The notes under the pieces are model-generated. The model worked only from the letters and a program-made list of their open reading frames with translations, was not told the DNA's origin and ran no database searches. Positions 15,717 to 24,339 of a stretch of DNA of 64,000 bases are shown one piece after another (within the stretch, counting starts at the first letter, position 1; every line of letters begins with the position of its first letter). The DNA comes from JAEWWD01 sp964440115 (GTDB lineage: Bacteria; Bacillota; Clostridia; Christensenellales; CAG-138): positions 62,001-126,000 of the forward strand of contig CAYTPV010000008.1 of NCBI GenBank assembly GCA_964440115.1, read 5' to 3'. The position numbers and the translations under genes were made by a program.

Positions 15717-15732
15717 TGTTTCACGTGAAACA
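15717..15732. promoter_or_regulatory. parS site 2
   Basis: A second perfect TGTTTCACGTGAAACA, 80 bp after the first and again preceded by ATGCAT. A degenerate third match (TGAAACACGTAAAACG) lies near 15584. Clustered parS sites usually mark an origin-proximal segment of the chromosome. Confidence 0.95.
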
Positions 15733-15777
15733 ATGTAAAACAATCAGTAAATGTCTATCATTTTTGTGATACGCCCT

Positions 15778-15980
15778 ATTGAAATTCACAATGTATCGCC
15801 GCCGTTGGCGTCGACGAAGATTTATTTTATTTAAAAGCGGGAGAGGCTTTACGCAGTTCGCAATATTCGCGCTGTGTCACAGCAAAGCTGTTTCCTTGCA
15901 CTCATTTGCTCACTGGTCTTCCGCCGCGCTTATTCCGCCACCGGCGGCGCGCAGCTCCGACTCCCCGCGCCCCTGCAGTA
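15778..15980. repeat. Interspersed repeat, modules A (forward) and B
   Basis: ATGTATCGCCGCCGTTGGCG and TCGACGAAG (module A stem), the linker TTTATTTTATTTAAAAGCGG, then module B (GCAGTTCGCAATATTCGC, TTTGCTCACTGG, GCCACCGGCGGCGCGCAGC). Its composition mirrors the reverse copy at 9965-10225. Confidence 0.7.
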
Positions 15981-15981
15981 G

Positions 15982-16170
15982 GCTTTATTCGCTCGCGGCG
16001 GCATGTACGCCGCGAGCGTTAGCCTTGCCGGGCCAAGGCTTTCCTTTCAGGAACCGCCGACCGCGCCATTGGCGCAGGCGGTTACTGTGACTCTCAAAAA
16101 AGTGCCTCAGCGCTTTTTTGATACTCAGGCCAACACCGCAGGTGTTGGCCTGACTGGTCTCTGGTAGAAC
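15982..16170. repeat. Array of four consecutive perfect hairpins upstream of asnB
   Basis: In order: GCTCGCGGCG-7 nt-CGCCGCGAGC (about 15990-16016); CCGCC...GGCGG around 16054-16082; AAAAAAGTGC-CTCA-GCGCTTTTTT (about 16097-16120); and AGGCCAACACC-GCA-GGTGTTGGCCT (about 16128-16152). The rest, up to the asnB start, is leader without a gene. No T-box sequence was found. The third hairpin could terminate transcription. Confidence 0.55.
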
Positions 16171-16280
16171 CATATCCGGTTTGGGGACCATTCCTGTCCT
16201 TCCGCCATATGATGAAGGATAGGCCCAGGCTCTTTTCAAATTTACGGGCCATTCATCAATCAGGAAACGGGAGAAAAGGT

Positions 16281-18122
16281 ATGTGTGGAATTGTTGGCGT
16301 GATCGATCATCAGCGCGACGTGTATGATCAGAAACCGCTGATTGAAGATATGACGGAAGCATTGCGCCACAGGGGGCCGGATTCCTTCGGGCATCATGTG
16401 ACGCGTCACGCGCTTCTTGGGCATCGGCGGCTGGCCGTCGTGGACCCGGCCGGCGGGTACCAGCCCATGCAGCGCACATTTGATGGCAACACCTACACCA
16501 TCGTCTACAACGGCGAATTGTATAATACGGAAGAACTGCGAAAAGAACTTTTAACAATGGGATTTACGTTCCAATCCTATTCGGATACCGAAGTTTTGTT
16601 GTGTTCGTACATCGCGTGGGGCGTGGACTGCGCGACAAAGCTCAACGGTATATTCGCATTCGGCATCTATGAGGAGCGGGGGGAAAGTCTGTTCCTCTGC
16701 CGCGATCCTCTTGGCGTAAAGCCGCTGTATTACGCGCTGCGCTGCCAAATGCTCATGTTCGCGTCCGAAATTAAGGCGCTGCTGCTGCATCCCTGCATCC
16801 GGCGCGTCGTAGACGCACAGGGCATCTGCGAAGTCATGGGCCTTGGCCCCGCGCACGCGCAGCACAGCGGCGTATTCCAGGATATTCTGCAGCTTCCCGC
16901 CGCGCATTGGCTGCTGTATACGCACGAAGGCGTAACCAAAACGGAATACTGGAAAGTAGCCCCGCAGGAACACAAGGAAGGATTTTTTGAAACGGCCGAA
17001 CATGTGCGGTATCTGCTCATCGACGCAGTCAAGCGTCAGCTTGTGGCAGATGTGCCTGTGTGCACATTCCTTTCGGGCGGGTTAGATTCGAGCACCATAT
17101 CCGCCATAGCGTCCAAGGAATTTCAGAAACAGGGGCGCACGTTAAGGACATTTTCCATCGATTACGAAGATAACGACAAGTTTTATAAAGCCAACGATTT
17201 TCAGCCCGCGCCGGATGAGGCATGGGTGGGCATGATGGCCGATTTTATAGGCAGCGATCATCTGAGCGTCATACTCGATAACCAACGTGTCGCGGACGCG
17301 TTGATAGACGCCGCCATCGCCAACGATATGCCGGGCATGGCGGATATCGACAGTTCTTTGCTGCTGTTCTGCCGTGAGGTAAGGGAATACGCCACCGTGG
17401 CGCTTTCCGGCGAATGCGCCGATGAAGTGTTCGGCGGGTATCCGTGGTATGTGCGCAAGGATCTTGCCCACGAGGGCACATTCCCGTGGTCCGGCGCCGT
17501 TAAAGAGCGCGAAGCGCTCTTGGCTCCGGCCGTTCGTAAAATCTGTCTGCCGGAATACGTGCAGGCGCAGTATGACGCTACGCTCAGGGAAGTGCGGCAC
17601 ACGGACGCAGCATCCGAAGCTGACCGTGAGTTCCAGCGCATGTTCTATTTGAACATCAAGTGGTTCATGAACACGCTCTTAACGCGCAAAGATCGCATGA
17701 GCATGGCCACTAACCTTGAGGTTCGCGTGCCTTTTGCGGATGTCCGTATTGTGGAGTACGCGTATAATATCCCGCGCGATTTCATGTTCTACCAGGGCAG
17801 GGAAAAGGGGCTTTTACGCAAAGCGCTGACAGGCATACTGCCTGAGGAAATCCTGATGCGCAAAAAGAGCCCATACCCCAAGACATTCCACCCGGAATAC
17901 ACAGAAGCAGTGTGCCGCGCGCTCAAAACCCTCACGCGAGACAAAGGCTGCCGGATTGCGGAAATACTCGATATGCGGTCTGTGCGTTCACTCATCAACA
18001 CGCAGGGCGGGTCGTTTGGAAGGCCGTGGTTCGGGCAGCTCATGCGCGGACCGCAGCTCATCGCGTATCTGCTGCAGCTGGAATTGTGGATGCGGGAGTA
18101 CAACGTGACGATAGAGCTGTAA
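16281..18122 (+). CDS. asnB: Asparagine synthase (glutamine-hydrolysing)
   Basis: A 613-residue two-domain enzyme making asparagine from aspartate, ATP and glutamine. The start at 16281 gives MCGIVGVID with the Cys2 nucleophile that must be N-terminal, preceded by GGGAGAAAAGG. The glutaminase domain includes LRHRGPDSFG and YNGELYN. The synthetase domain has the PP-loop LSGGLDSSTISA (about residue 261) and ALSGECADEVFGGYPWY. The C-terminus has the expected YPKTFHPEYTE region. It is monocistronic with a strong terminator 60 nt downstream. Confidence 0.96.
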   Translation: MCGIVGVIDHQRDVYDQKPLIEDMTEALRHRGPDSFGHHVTRHALLGHRRLAVVDPAGGYQPMQRTFDGNTYTIVYNGELYNTEELRKELLTMGFTFQSYSDTEVLLCSYIAWGVDCATKLNGIFAFGIYEERGESLFLCRDPLGVKPLYYALRCQMLMFASEIKALLLHPCIRRVVDAQGICEVMGLGPAHAQHSGVFQDILQLPAAHWLLYTHEGVTKTEYWKVAPQEHKEGFFETAEHVRYLLIDAVKRQLVADVPVCTFLSGGLDSSTISAIASKEFQKQGRTLRTFSIDYEDNDKFYKANDFQPAPDEAWVGMMADFIGSDHLSVILDNQRVADALIDAAIANDMPGMADIDSSLLLFCREVREYATVALSGECADEVFGGYPWYVRKDLAHEGTFPWSGAVKEREALLAPAVRKICLPEYVQAQYDATLREVRHTDAASEADREFQRMFYLNIKWFMNTLLTRKDRMSMATNLEVRVPFADVRIVEYAYNIPRDFMFYQGREKGLLRKALTGILPEEILMRKKSPYPKTFHPEYTEAVCRALKTLTRDKGCRIAEILDMRSVRSLINTQGGSFGRPWFGQLMRGPQLIAYLLQLELWMREYNVTIEL

Positions 18123-18182
18123 ACGATCCGCATGATAGGTGCGCCTGCAATTTGAATGTTCCATAGTAAGAGCAAAATGGCG

Positions 18183-18212
18183 AAGGGACTCCGTTTGGAG
18201 TCCCTTTTTTTT
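18183..18212 (+). terminator. Intrinsic terminator of asnB
   Basis: AAGGGACTCC-GTTT-GGAGTCCCTT perfect stem followed by eight T residues. Confidence 0.9.
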
Positions 18213-18255
18213 GCGCGCCAGTATGCCATTAATACTCGGTATGTTAACGCTCAAT

Positions 18256-18735
18256 TTATTTTGCCGATACGCGCGCGCGGTTTACCAACGCTATGCCCGC
18301 GGCCGAGACAAGCATAAGGAGTATGCCGATTGCCATCGAAGTATTATCGACAGTGCCAGTCTTGGGGACGACGAGGGGGACCTCCTCTACAACGACAACA
18401 GGATCCACGGTAACGGTATCTTTTTTGATTTTATCCCTGCGGGAATGGTGCTCTCTTTCGGGATATTGCTTGTGGTCACACGGCCCGTCGTTGTGGCCCC
18501 ATGGCCAGCCCTGTTCTCCGCCCGTCGGGAAGCCGCCGGTCGGGAAGCCGCCGGTCGGGAAGCCGCCCGTGGGAAGTCCGCCTGTGGGATGCCCTACCGT
18601 TGGATGATTGGCTACTTGAATTCTGCCCACCGATGATTCGTCCGTTGCCATAGCAATGCTCGCTGTTAACAACAATACCAGCGTAACAACTAAGGCTGTG
18701 AGCGTACGGATAGATTGTCTCCGTACCTGTTTCAT
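18256..18735 (-). CDS. Small sortase-anchored surface protein with PTGGF repeats
   Basis: A 159-residue exported protein. The signal peptide covers residues 1-30 (cleavage after SIAMA). A five-residue tandem repeat PTGG(F/L) covers 45-73, about six copies, encoded by a 15-bp DNA repeat at about 18520-18600. A charged His/Lys-rich stretch and a Val-rich spacer follow. The C-terminus is a cell-wall sorting signal: VPKTG (123-127), a hydrophobic helix, and RARVSAK. Sortase anchoring to peptidoglycan is therefore likely. The repeat number is expected to vary between strains. Function unknown. GGGAGG precedes the ATG. Confidence 0.85.
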   Translation of the reverse strand: MKQVRRQSIRTLTALVVTLVLLLTASIAMATDESSVGRIQVANHPTVGHPTGGLPTGGFPTGGFPTGGFPTGGEQGWPWGHNDGPCDHKQYPEREHHSRRDKIKKDTVTVDPVVVVEEVPLVVPKTGTVDNTSMAIGILLMLVSAAGIALVNRARVSAK

Positions 18736-19164
18736 ATTGTTTTCCTCCCTTCATTTTTCCTTGCTTTGCAAGTAAACTTTTCTTTTGTAAGTCGATGTAT
18801 AGGTGCTGTTGATGACAGCTATATATTCGCGCTGAGGGCTTGTCTGTTTTTGCCGACTCAAGGCTTTTCATGGCGCGAACGGTCTGTTTATGGCATAAAA
18901 CCTTACCTCGCAGAGTATATGCGACATAAGGTTTTCTTAACCAAAGTTTAAAGTGAAAATTTTGCCTTTTTAAGTGCTGAACATGCTGCGACTGCACGAA
19001 CGCTCCAAATGGCACGTAGACCAAGCCGTTTCCGTTGATTTCCTTCCTGTGCCTGCACGGCCGCAAGCACGTACATTTTGATCAAAATCGCCGGATACAG
19101 GCAAAATCCGCAGGGCATGCTTGCGCCAGCCTGTGCCATGCGGTAGTATAGAATATGTTCCTGC
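18736..19164. other. Intergenic region between the surface-protein gene and guaA
   Basis: No gene is supported here. One clear structure is AAAACCTTA (18897-18905) pairing with TAAGGTTTT (18927-18935), with an inner stem TCGCA/TGCGA. A guanine riboswitch or other known purine leader in front of guaA was looked for and not seen. Confidence 0.5.
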
Positions 19165-19290
19165 GGGGGGAACTTAAACTATCCCCCAAAGCGGCACAGC
19201 CGCTTTGCAAAATGGGATTCCCAAGGGACATGTCCCTTGGGCGGGAGTTTGAGGGCGGAGCCCTCAACGTCACCGTTACCCACTATTTTT
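19165..19290. repeat. Interspersed repeat, module C with flanking hairpins
   Basis: AAAGCGGCACAGCCGCTTT, CCCAAGGGACATGTCCCTTG (about 19210-19231), then GCGGGAGTTTGAGGGCGGAG and CCCTC. The same series appears in reverse orientation at 57000-57130. Confidence 0.65.
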
Positions 19291-19323
19291 GAAATGCAAA
19301 GTTTAACCTGAAAGGATTTTGAT

Positions 19324-20850
19324 ATGACAGAGCGCATCGTTGTATTGGATTTCGGCGGGCAGTACAACCAGCTCATCGCGCGGCGCGTGCGCGAGGCAGG
19401 GGTGTATTCCGAGCTGCTCAGCCACAAATCGGGGATCGATAAGATCCGGGGGGACGTGTTATCCGGCGTGATCCTCACCGGCGGGCCGGACAGTGTATAC
19501 GCGCCCGGCGCGAAGGAATGCCTCGAAGAAGTGTTCAGCCTGGGCGTGCCTGTGCTGGGTATTTGCTACGGCATGCAGTATCTCGCCAAAGTATTCGGCG
19601 GCAACATCGACCGCGCGGCGGTGCGCGAATACGGCAGAACGCAGATCGAGTTCGACAATCACCCGTTGTTTGAGGGCGTCACCGAAAGCATCGTGTGGAT
19701 GAACCACAACGACGCCGTCATTGAAGCGCCCAAGGGCTTTGCTTCCATCGCACGCACGGATAACTGCCCCGTCGCCGCATTTGCGGACGAAGCGCGCACA
19801 TTATACGGCATTCAGTTTCACGCGGAAGTCAACCACACGCCGCAGGGCGCGCTGATCATTAAGAACTTCCTGAAGAACATCTGCAAACTCAAATGCGATT
19901 ATAAGCCGGAAAATCTTGCTGAAACGCTCATCGAGCAGGTACGCAAACAGGTGGGCGGCGGAAAGGTATTGGGCGCGCTTTCGGGCGGGGTAGACAGCTC
20001 CGTGGCAAGCGTATTGGTGCATAAAGCCATAGGGGACAGGCTGACCTGCATATTCGTGGATCACGGTTTGCTTCGTCTGCACGAAGCGGAAGAGGTCATC
20101 GGCTTTTATCGGGACAAGCTGGGGCTCAATGTCATCCCCGTGGACGCGAGCGAGCGGTTCTTGAGTAAGCTTGAAGGCGTAACCGACCCGGAGCAGAAGC
20201 GTAAGATCATAGGTGCGGAATTTATCCGCGTGTTTGAGGAAGAAGCCAAGAAGCTCGGCGGCGCGGATTACCTGCTGCAGGGCACGATATACCCGGACGT
20301 GATCGAGAGCGGCACGGACAGTGCGGCGACGATCAAAAGCCACCACAATGTCGGCGGCCTGCCGGAGGATATCGGCTTCAAGGGATTGGTGGAGCCGCTG
20401 CGCATGCTGTTCAAGGATGAAGTGCGCCGTCTGGGCGAAAGCCTCGATATCCCGCACGATCTCGTGTGGCGGCAGCCGTTCCCGGGGCCGGGTTTGGCTA
20501 TCCGCATATTGGGCGATATTACGCCGTGGAAACTCGACATCCTGCGCCAAAGCGACTGGATATTCCGTGAGGAAATCAAAAACGCCGGTCTCGACCAACA
20601 GATCTGGCAGTATTTCACCGTGTTCACCGGCATGCGCAGCGTAGGCGTGATGGGGGATGGCAGAACATACGATTACGCCATAGGCGTAAGGGCCGTCACC
20701 TCCACCGACGCCATGACGGTGGAATTTGCGCAGATTCCTTACCCGGTGTTGAGGCGAATATCCGAGCGAATTATCGGCGAGGTGCCGCACGTGAACCGTG
20801 TCGTCTACGATATTACGTCTAAGCCCCCGGGAACGATCGAGTGGGAGTAA
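19324..20850 (+). CDS. guaA: GMP synthase (glutamine-hydrolysing)
   Basis: A 508-residue enzyme converting XMP to GMP. The class I glutaminase domain has Cys81 in VLGICYGMQ and the His of GIQFHAEVNHT (Ala replaces the more usual Pro). The ATP-pyrophosphatase domain has LSGGVDSSVAS. The C-terminal dimerization domain ends ITSKPPGTIEWE, as in the family. AAAGG precedes the ATG. The last 12 nt of the gene and the sequence just after it are duplicated at 30930-30958, marking the integration site of the mobile element that follows. The gene is intact. Confidence 0.98.
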   Translation: MTERIVVLDFGGQYNQLIARRVREAGVYSELLSHKSGIDKIRGDVLSGVILTGGPDSVYAPGAKECLEEVFSLGVPVLGICYGMQYLAKVFGGNIDRAAVREYGRTQIEFDNHPLFEGVTESIVWMNHNDAVIEAPKGFASIARTDNCPVAAFADEARTLYGIQFHAEVNHTPQGALIIKNFLKNICKLKCDYKPENLAETLIEQVRKQVGGGKVLGALSGGVDSSVASVLVHKAIGDRLTCIFVDHGLLRLHEAEEVIGFYRDKLGLNVIPVDASERFLSKLEGVTDPEQKRKIIGAEFIRVFEEEAKKLGGADYLLQGTIYPDVIESGTDSAATIKSHHNVGGLPEDIGFKGLVEPLRMLFKDEVRRLGESLDIPHDLVWRQPFPGPGLAIRILGDITPWKLDILRQSDWIFREEIKNAGLDQQIWQYFTVFTGMRSVGVMGDGRTYDYAIGVRAVTSTDAMTVEFAQIPYPVLRRISERIIGEVPHVNRVVYDITSKPPGTIEWE

Positions 20851-20867
20851 TAGTCAAAACCCCCGAA
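20839..20867. other. attL (guaA side)
   Basis: Begins GAGTGGGAGTAATAGTCAAA and continues AACCCCCGAA. It covers the last codons and stop of guaA plus the start of its terminator stem. Identical over 29 bp to 30930-30958; the flanking bases GAT and GCC also match across one mismatch on each side. Confidence 0.9.
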
Positions 20868-20900
20868 TGCCCAGTAAACACTGGCGTTCGGGGGTTTGTT
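20857..20900 (+). terminator. guaA terminator, partly element-derived
   Basis: AAACCCCCGAATGCC and GGCGTTCGGGGGTTT arms around a CAGTAAACACTG loop, then TTGTTT. Because the att core ends inside the 5' arm, the rest of this hairpin comes from the element: integration supplies a replacement terminator. Confidence 0.8.
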
Positions 20901-20910
20901 TCATGGCTGT

Positions 20911-20928
20911 GAGTACAGATTGAGTACA
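20911..20928. promoter_or_regulatory. Integrase arm-type sites, left end
   Basis: GAGTACA-GATT-GAGTACA, two direct repeats with an 11-bp period, 44 bp inside attL. The identical arrangement occurs at the right end in the same orientation. Confidence 0.65.
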
Positions 20929-20930
20929 AA

Positions 20931-21488
20931 TTACTCGGTAATATCGTCCTCTAGTGATTTACGATCAACCATCATTAGATATCTATCCAAGTCAAAGCTT
21001 GAATTTTCTATTGCCAAATCACTTATGGAAGTTTCCTCTTGTGAATCTTTCTTTCTATACTTATATACTAGTTGATTATGCTCATGTATAGATTTAGTTA
21101 ATATCCAACTTGCTATGCCTTCTTGAACCTTCTTGTTCCTGAATTGGATTGTAACTGTAGAGGGATCAATCGACAAAAAACCTGTAGGCTTATCCGTTTC
21201 ATATTTAAAGAAAAAATCTACCCCAATTTTTTCTTCTAGTAAAAGCAGAAGAGACATTACATCACCAACAGTATCTAGTTTTACTTGCAAATCTGTTTCT
21301 TCTTCAAATATCACAATAGATAGACCTAGTGCATCAGCAATTTTTATGATTTGTTCGGATTTTGGGTTTCGCGTTCCTGCCTCGTATTTTCGAATTGAAA
21401 TTTCGCTAATTCCCGCCTTATCAGCTAATTCCTTCTGCGTCATACGATTCAATACTCTATACATTTTAATCTTTTCACCTATAGACAT
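20931..21488 (-). CDS. XRE family regulator of the element
   Basis: A 185-residue protein with an N-terminal HTH (IGEKIKMYRVLNRMTQKELADKAGISEISIRKYEAG in the usual XRE pattern, residues 2-45) and a C-terminal domain without clear family. The ATG at 21488 is 7 nt after GGGGTG. It is divergently oriented from the excisionase-integrase genes, the standard position for a repressor of excision and transfer. Its stop codon abuts the arm sites. Confidence 0.85.
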   Translation of the reverse strand: MSIGEKIKMYRVLNRMTQKELADKAGISEISIRKYEAGTRNPKSEQIIKIADALGLSIVIFEEETDLQVKLDTVGDVMSLLLLLEEKIGVDFFFKYETDKPTGFLSIDPSTVTIQFRNKKVQEGIASWILTKSIHEHNQLVYKYRKKDSQEETSISDLAIENSSFDLDRYLMMVDRKSLEDDITE

Positions 21489-21637
21489 ACACAATCACCC
21501 CAATTCCTAATCATCATATTATCACAACTTCATTTACTTTTGCACAGATACTTGACAGCGCCATTTTGTATCTTTATTATTTGCTTTAGGTACTTTTTTG
21601 TACCGTTTTTATTATTATTTCAGAGAAGGAGATACTT

Positions 21638-21826
21638 ATGCTTAAAGAAAACAAAATCTATCTTTCTGCAAATGAACTTTCAAAGCTGCTCGACGTTTCT
21701 ATTGGCCACGCATATAAAATGATCCGTCAAATGAATAATGAGCTTGAAAAGCAAGGATTTTTGGTCGTTGCGGGAAAAGTACCAACACGTTATTTCGAAA
21801 AGCGTTGGTATGGCTTCGGCGCTTGA
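21638..21826 (+). CDS. Excisionase-like HTH protein
   Basis: A 62-residue protein: IYLSANELSKLLDVSIGHAYKMIRQMNNEL is a winged-helix/MerR-like HTH, followed by a basic end (GKVPTRYFEKRWYG). GAAGGAG precedes the ATG. Its size and its position 15 nt before the integrase gene fit a recombination directionality factor (Xis). A purely regulatory role is the alternative. Confidence 0.75.
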   Translation: MLKENKIYLSANELSKLLDVSIGHAYKMIRQMNNELEKQGFLVVAGKVPTRYFEKRWYGFGA

Positions 21827-21841
21827 CGGAGGATTATTCAT

Positions 21842-22909
21842 TTGACAAAGGCAAAGAGAGATACCAAGACGGGCAAGTGGTACATTCAATATCGCTATAC
21901 AGATTGGCAGGGAGCACAGAAAAAATCAACAAAGCGAGGTTTCTCTACCAAACGCGACGCCGAAGAATGGTTGCGCAATTTTCTGCTTGTGAAACAGTCC
22001 GATTTAACCATGCGCTTTGATGATTTCTTGAAACTCTATTATGCAGATATGGATAAGCGGTTACGCGAACATACCATGCAAATGAAAAAGTATATCATCG
22101 ACCTAAAAATACTCCCTCAATTCGGCAACCGGAAAATCAACGAGATCCGCGCAGCCGATATCAGGACATGGCAAAACCAACTAATTCATCAAGGATACGC
22201 TCCAACTTACCTGAAAACAATCAATAATCAGCTCGCTGCAATTTTCAACTATGCCGTCAAATATTATGACCTGAAAAGCAGCCCTTGCTCAAAAGCGGGG
22301 AGCATGGGGAAGAGCAAAGCTGATGAAATGCAATTCTGGACAAAGCAGGAATTTTCGCAGTTTATTGATTGTTTGATGGACAAGCGCCAGTCCTATATGG
22401 CGTTCCAGGTACTATACTGGACCGGCATACGCATAGGGGAACTGTTGGCTTTGACCGCGGGTGATTTTGATTTTGAAAAAAGAACTATGCTTATATCAAA
22501 ATCGTTTCAGCGCATTAACCGCGTGGATGTTATAACACCGCCGAAGACGCCTAAGAGCAAAAGAACAATAAGCATGCCACCTTTCCTATCCGCTGAGCTT
22601 CAGGAGTATATCAGAATGCTCTACGGCCACGAAAAGGATGATCGAATATTCTGCTTCACCAAATCGTTTCTTGAGCACGAAATGCAGCGAGGAATCAAGG
22701 CAAGCAGTGTCAAACGAATACGGCTACATGATCTTCGCCATAGTCACGCCAGTCTCTTGATTGAAATGGGTTTTACGCCGCTTGCGATTGCTGAGCGGCT
22801 GGGTCATGACCGGATCGAAACGACTATGAATACTTACGCGCACCTATACCCAAACAAACAGACACAATTGGCCAATCGTCTTGATGATGTCTACAAGGAG
22901 GATTTTTAA
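21842..22909 (+). CDS. int: Tyrosine recombinase (integrase)
   Basis: A 355-residue Tn916/phage-type integrase. The N-terminal arm-binding domain (TGKWYIQYRYTDWQGAQKKS, then GFSTKRDAEEWL) is followed by a SAM-like core-binding domain and the catalytic domain. Catalytic motifs: TGIRIGELLAL (Arg), RLHDLRHSHAS (His-x-x-Arg), LGHDRIETTMNTYAHL (His and nucleophile Tyr). The start is TTG at 21842 after GGAGG. It catalyses integration between attP and the guaA 3' end. It overlaps the next gene by one base. Confidence 0.96.
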   Translation: MTKAKRDTKTGKWYIQYRYTDWQGAQKKSTKRGFSTKRDAEEWLRNFLLVKQSDLTMRFDDFLKLYYADMDKRLREHTMQMKKYIIDLKILPQFGNRKINEIRAADIRTWQNQLIHQGYAPTYLKTINNQLAAIFNYAVKYYDLKSSPCSKAGSMGKSKADEMQFWTKQEFSQFIDCLMDKRQSYMAFQVLYWTGIRIGELLALTAGDFDFEKRTMLISKSFQRINRVDVITPPKTPKSKRTISMPPFLSAELQEYIRMLYGHEKDDRIFCFTKSFLEHEMQRGIKASSVKRIRLHDLRHSHASLLIEMGFTPLAIAERLGHDRIETTMNTYAHLYPNKQTQLANRLDDVYKEDF

Positions 22910-23268
22910 TGAGCGGACTTGATAAGGACAGGCATCGCAATATTACTGTATCTTTCCGTGTATCCCCAGAAGAAGGAAGGCAGCTCGATGCTCGTGTCAA
23001 AATTAGCGGATTACACAAGAACGAGTATATAATTTCTTCGCTTCTTCACGGCCCTCTTTCTTTTTCAGCCGGTAAATTTGAAAGCGACAGGTTAAGCGTT
23101 GAACTGAAGCGTCTACGTGAGCAATTAGAATGCCAGAACGGCAATTTCGAAGAAACATTGGAATTACTAAAAAGCTGCAAAGCACTTCTTGACGAGTTAT
23201 CCCTTCTAACACGCAAGCAAACCTCTATAGACCAGCTGAAAAAAGAAAGCACTCGCAGTATAAATTAA
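22909..23268 (+). CDS. Mobilization accessory protein (RHH/MobC-like)
   Basis: A 119-residue protein. ITVSFRVSPEEGRQLDARVKISGLHKNEYIISSLL (about 12-46) is a ribbon-helix-helix type DNA-binding pattern as in relaxosome proteins, and a coiled-coil tail follows (residues 60-105). It overlaps the integrase stop. Downstream, CCCTGTAT/ATACAAGGG and GCTGCCGTG/CACGGCAGC inverted repeats (23272-23339) may form a terminator. A role in relaxosome assembly is inferred. Confidence 0.65.
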   Translation: MSGLDKDRHRNITVSFRVSPEEGRQLDARVKISGLHKNEYIISSLLHGPLSFSAGKFESDRLSVELKRLREQLECQNGNFEETLELLKSCKALLDELSLLTRKQTSIDQLKKESTRSIN

Positions 23269-23376
23269 GCCCCTGTATCTGCCAATACAAGGGCCGCTGC
23301 CGTGGAGATTGTTTGTGTTTTTTAGTATATCACGGCAGCTTTCTCTATGCCAATATGCAAAAGGAGATCGCTCAAA

Positions 23377-24339
23377 ATGGAGATAACAAAGCATAGCGAA
23401 GTAAAAATCATATCTATGGATACCATCAAGTCCGAGAAGACGAAATGGCTTTGGTATCCTTACATCCCTTATGGAAAACTAACCATAATCCAAGGCGACC
23501 CGGGTGAAGGCAAAACAGTATTTTCGCTCAACCTTGCCGCGAAACTCTCTTTAGGTACTGATTTTGACAGAAACGAACCTCATGAACCGATCAATATCAT
23601 CTACCAAACAGCGGAAGATGGACTTGCAGATACCATTAAGCCCAGGCTGGAAGCAGCCGGCGCAGACTGCACAAAAATAATGGTAATTGATGATACGGAG
23701 CAATCTTTGAGCATGCAGGATAATCGAATTGAATTGGCTCTCGATCAGACGCATGCCAAGCTCCTTATCCTCGATCCGATTCAAGCATTCTTAGGTGATA
23801 AAGTTGATATGAACCGCGCAAACGAAACGCGTGACGTTACGAAGAAACTGGGCGCTCTTGCCGAACGAACAGGCTGCGCAATTGTGCTTATTGGCCATAT
23901 GAACAAGGGAAGCAACGCGAAAGCTGCCTACCGCGGGATAGGCTCCATCGACTTTTATGCCATCGCTAGAAGCGTACTTTTAGTTGCAAGAGTGCCTGAT
24001 CAGCCGAATATCCGTGCGATCGCGCAGATAAAGAATAACCTTGCGCCCGAAGGCGATACTGTTGCTTTTCAGCTCGTCGATGGCCAATTTCAATGGATTG
24101 GCAGTTACGATATTTCAGCTGAAGAATTATTAAGCGGAATGTCCTTTCGTGATAAGGGATCAAAAGCCGAGAGCTTTCTGAAGAATATACTTAACAGCAA
24201 TCCATCGTACCCTGCAAGTCAAATATTTCAGCAAGGGCAAGAACTTGGAATATCAAAAAGGACGCTTGAGAATGTGAAGCAATCCCTTGGGGTTAAGTCC
24301 AGTCGTGTGGGGTCTTCATGGTATTGGAGCCTGAACTAA
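23377..24339 (+). CDS. RecA-fold ATPase (RepA/AAA_25-like)
   Basis: A 320-residue protein. The start at 23377 follows AAAGGAG; an ATG 30 nt upstream would precede that site. Walker A is IIQGDPGEGKTVFSLNLAA (about 34-52), Walker B is AKLLILDPIQAFLG, followed by the sensor IVLIGHMNKG and ARSVLLVARVPDQP, as in hexameric RepA-type helicases. The C-terminal 70 residues resemble a winged helix. Such proteins in mobilizable elements help replicate the excised circle or act at oriT. The adjacent repeats downstream may be its target. Confidence 0.8.
   Translation: MEITKHSEVKIISMDTIKSEKTKWLWYPYIPYGKLTIIQGDPGEGKTVFSLNLAAKLSLGTDFDRNEPHEPINIIYQTAEDGLADTIKPRLEAAGADCTKIMVIDDTEQSLSMQDNRIELALDQTHAKLLILDPIQAFLGDKVDMNRANETRDVTKKLGALAERTGCAIVLIGHMNKGSNAKAAYRGIGSIDFYAIARSVLLVARVPDQPNIRAIAQIKNNLAPEGDTVAFQLVDGQFQWIGSYDISAEELLSGMSFRDKGSKAESFLKNILNSNPSYPASQIFQQGQELGISKRTLENVKQSLGVKSSRVGSSWYWSLN

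Noticed and set aside
16100..16280. Possible T-box leader for asnB
   Set aside because: No specifier-loop or T-box (GGTGGNACCGCG-like) sequence was found.
18520..18600. 15-bp tandem repeats considered as CRISPR or noncoding satellite
   Set aside because: They are in frame within a secreted, sortase-signal protein and have no spacers.
18736..19323. Possible guanine riboswitch before guaA
   Set aside because: The conserved purine-aptamer core was not found; only a hairpin and a module C repeat are present.
19801..20790. 329-codon frame antisense to guaA
   Set aside because: Shadow of a conserved enzyme gene; no start signal or recognisable protein features.
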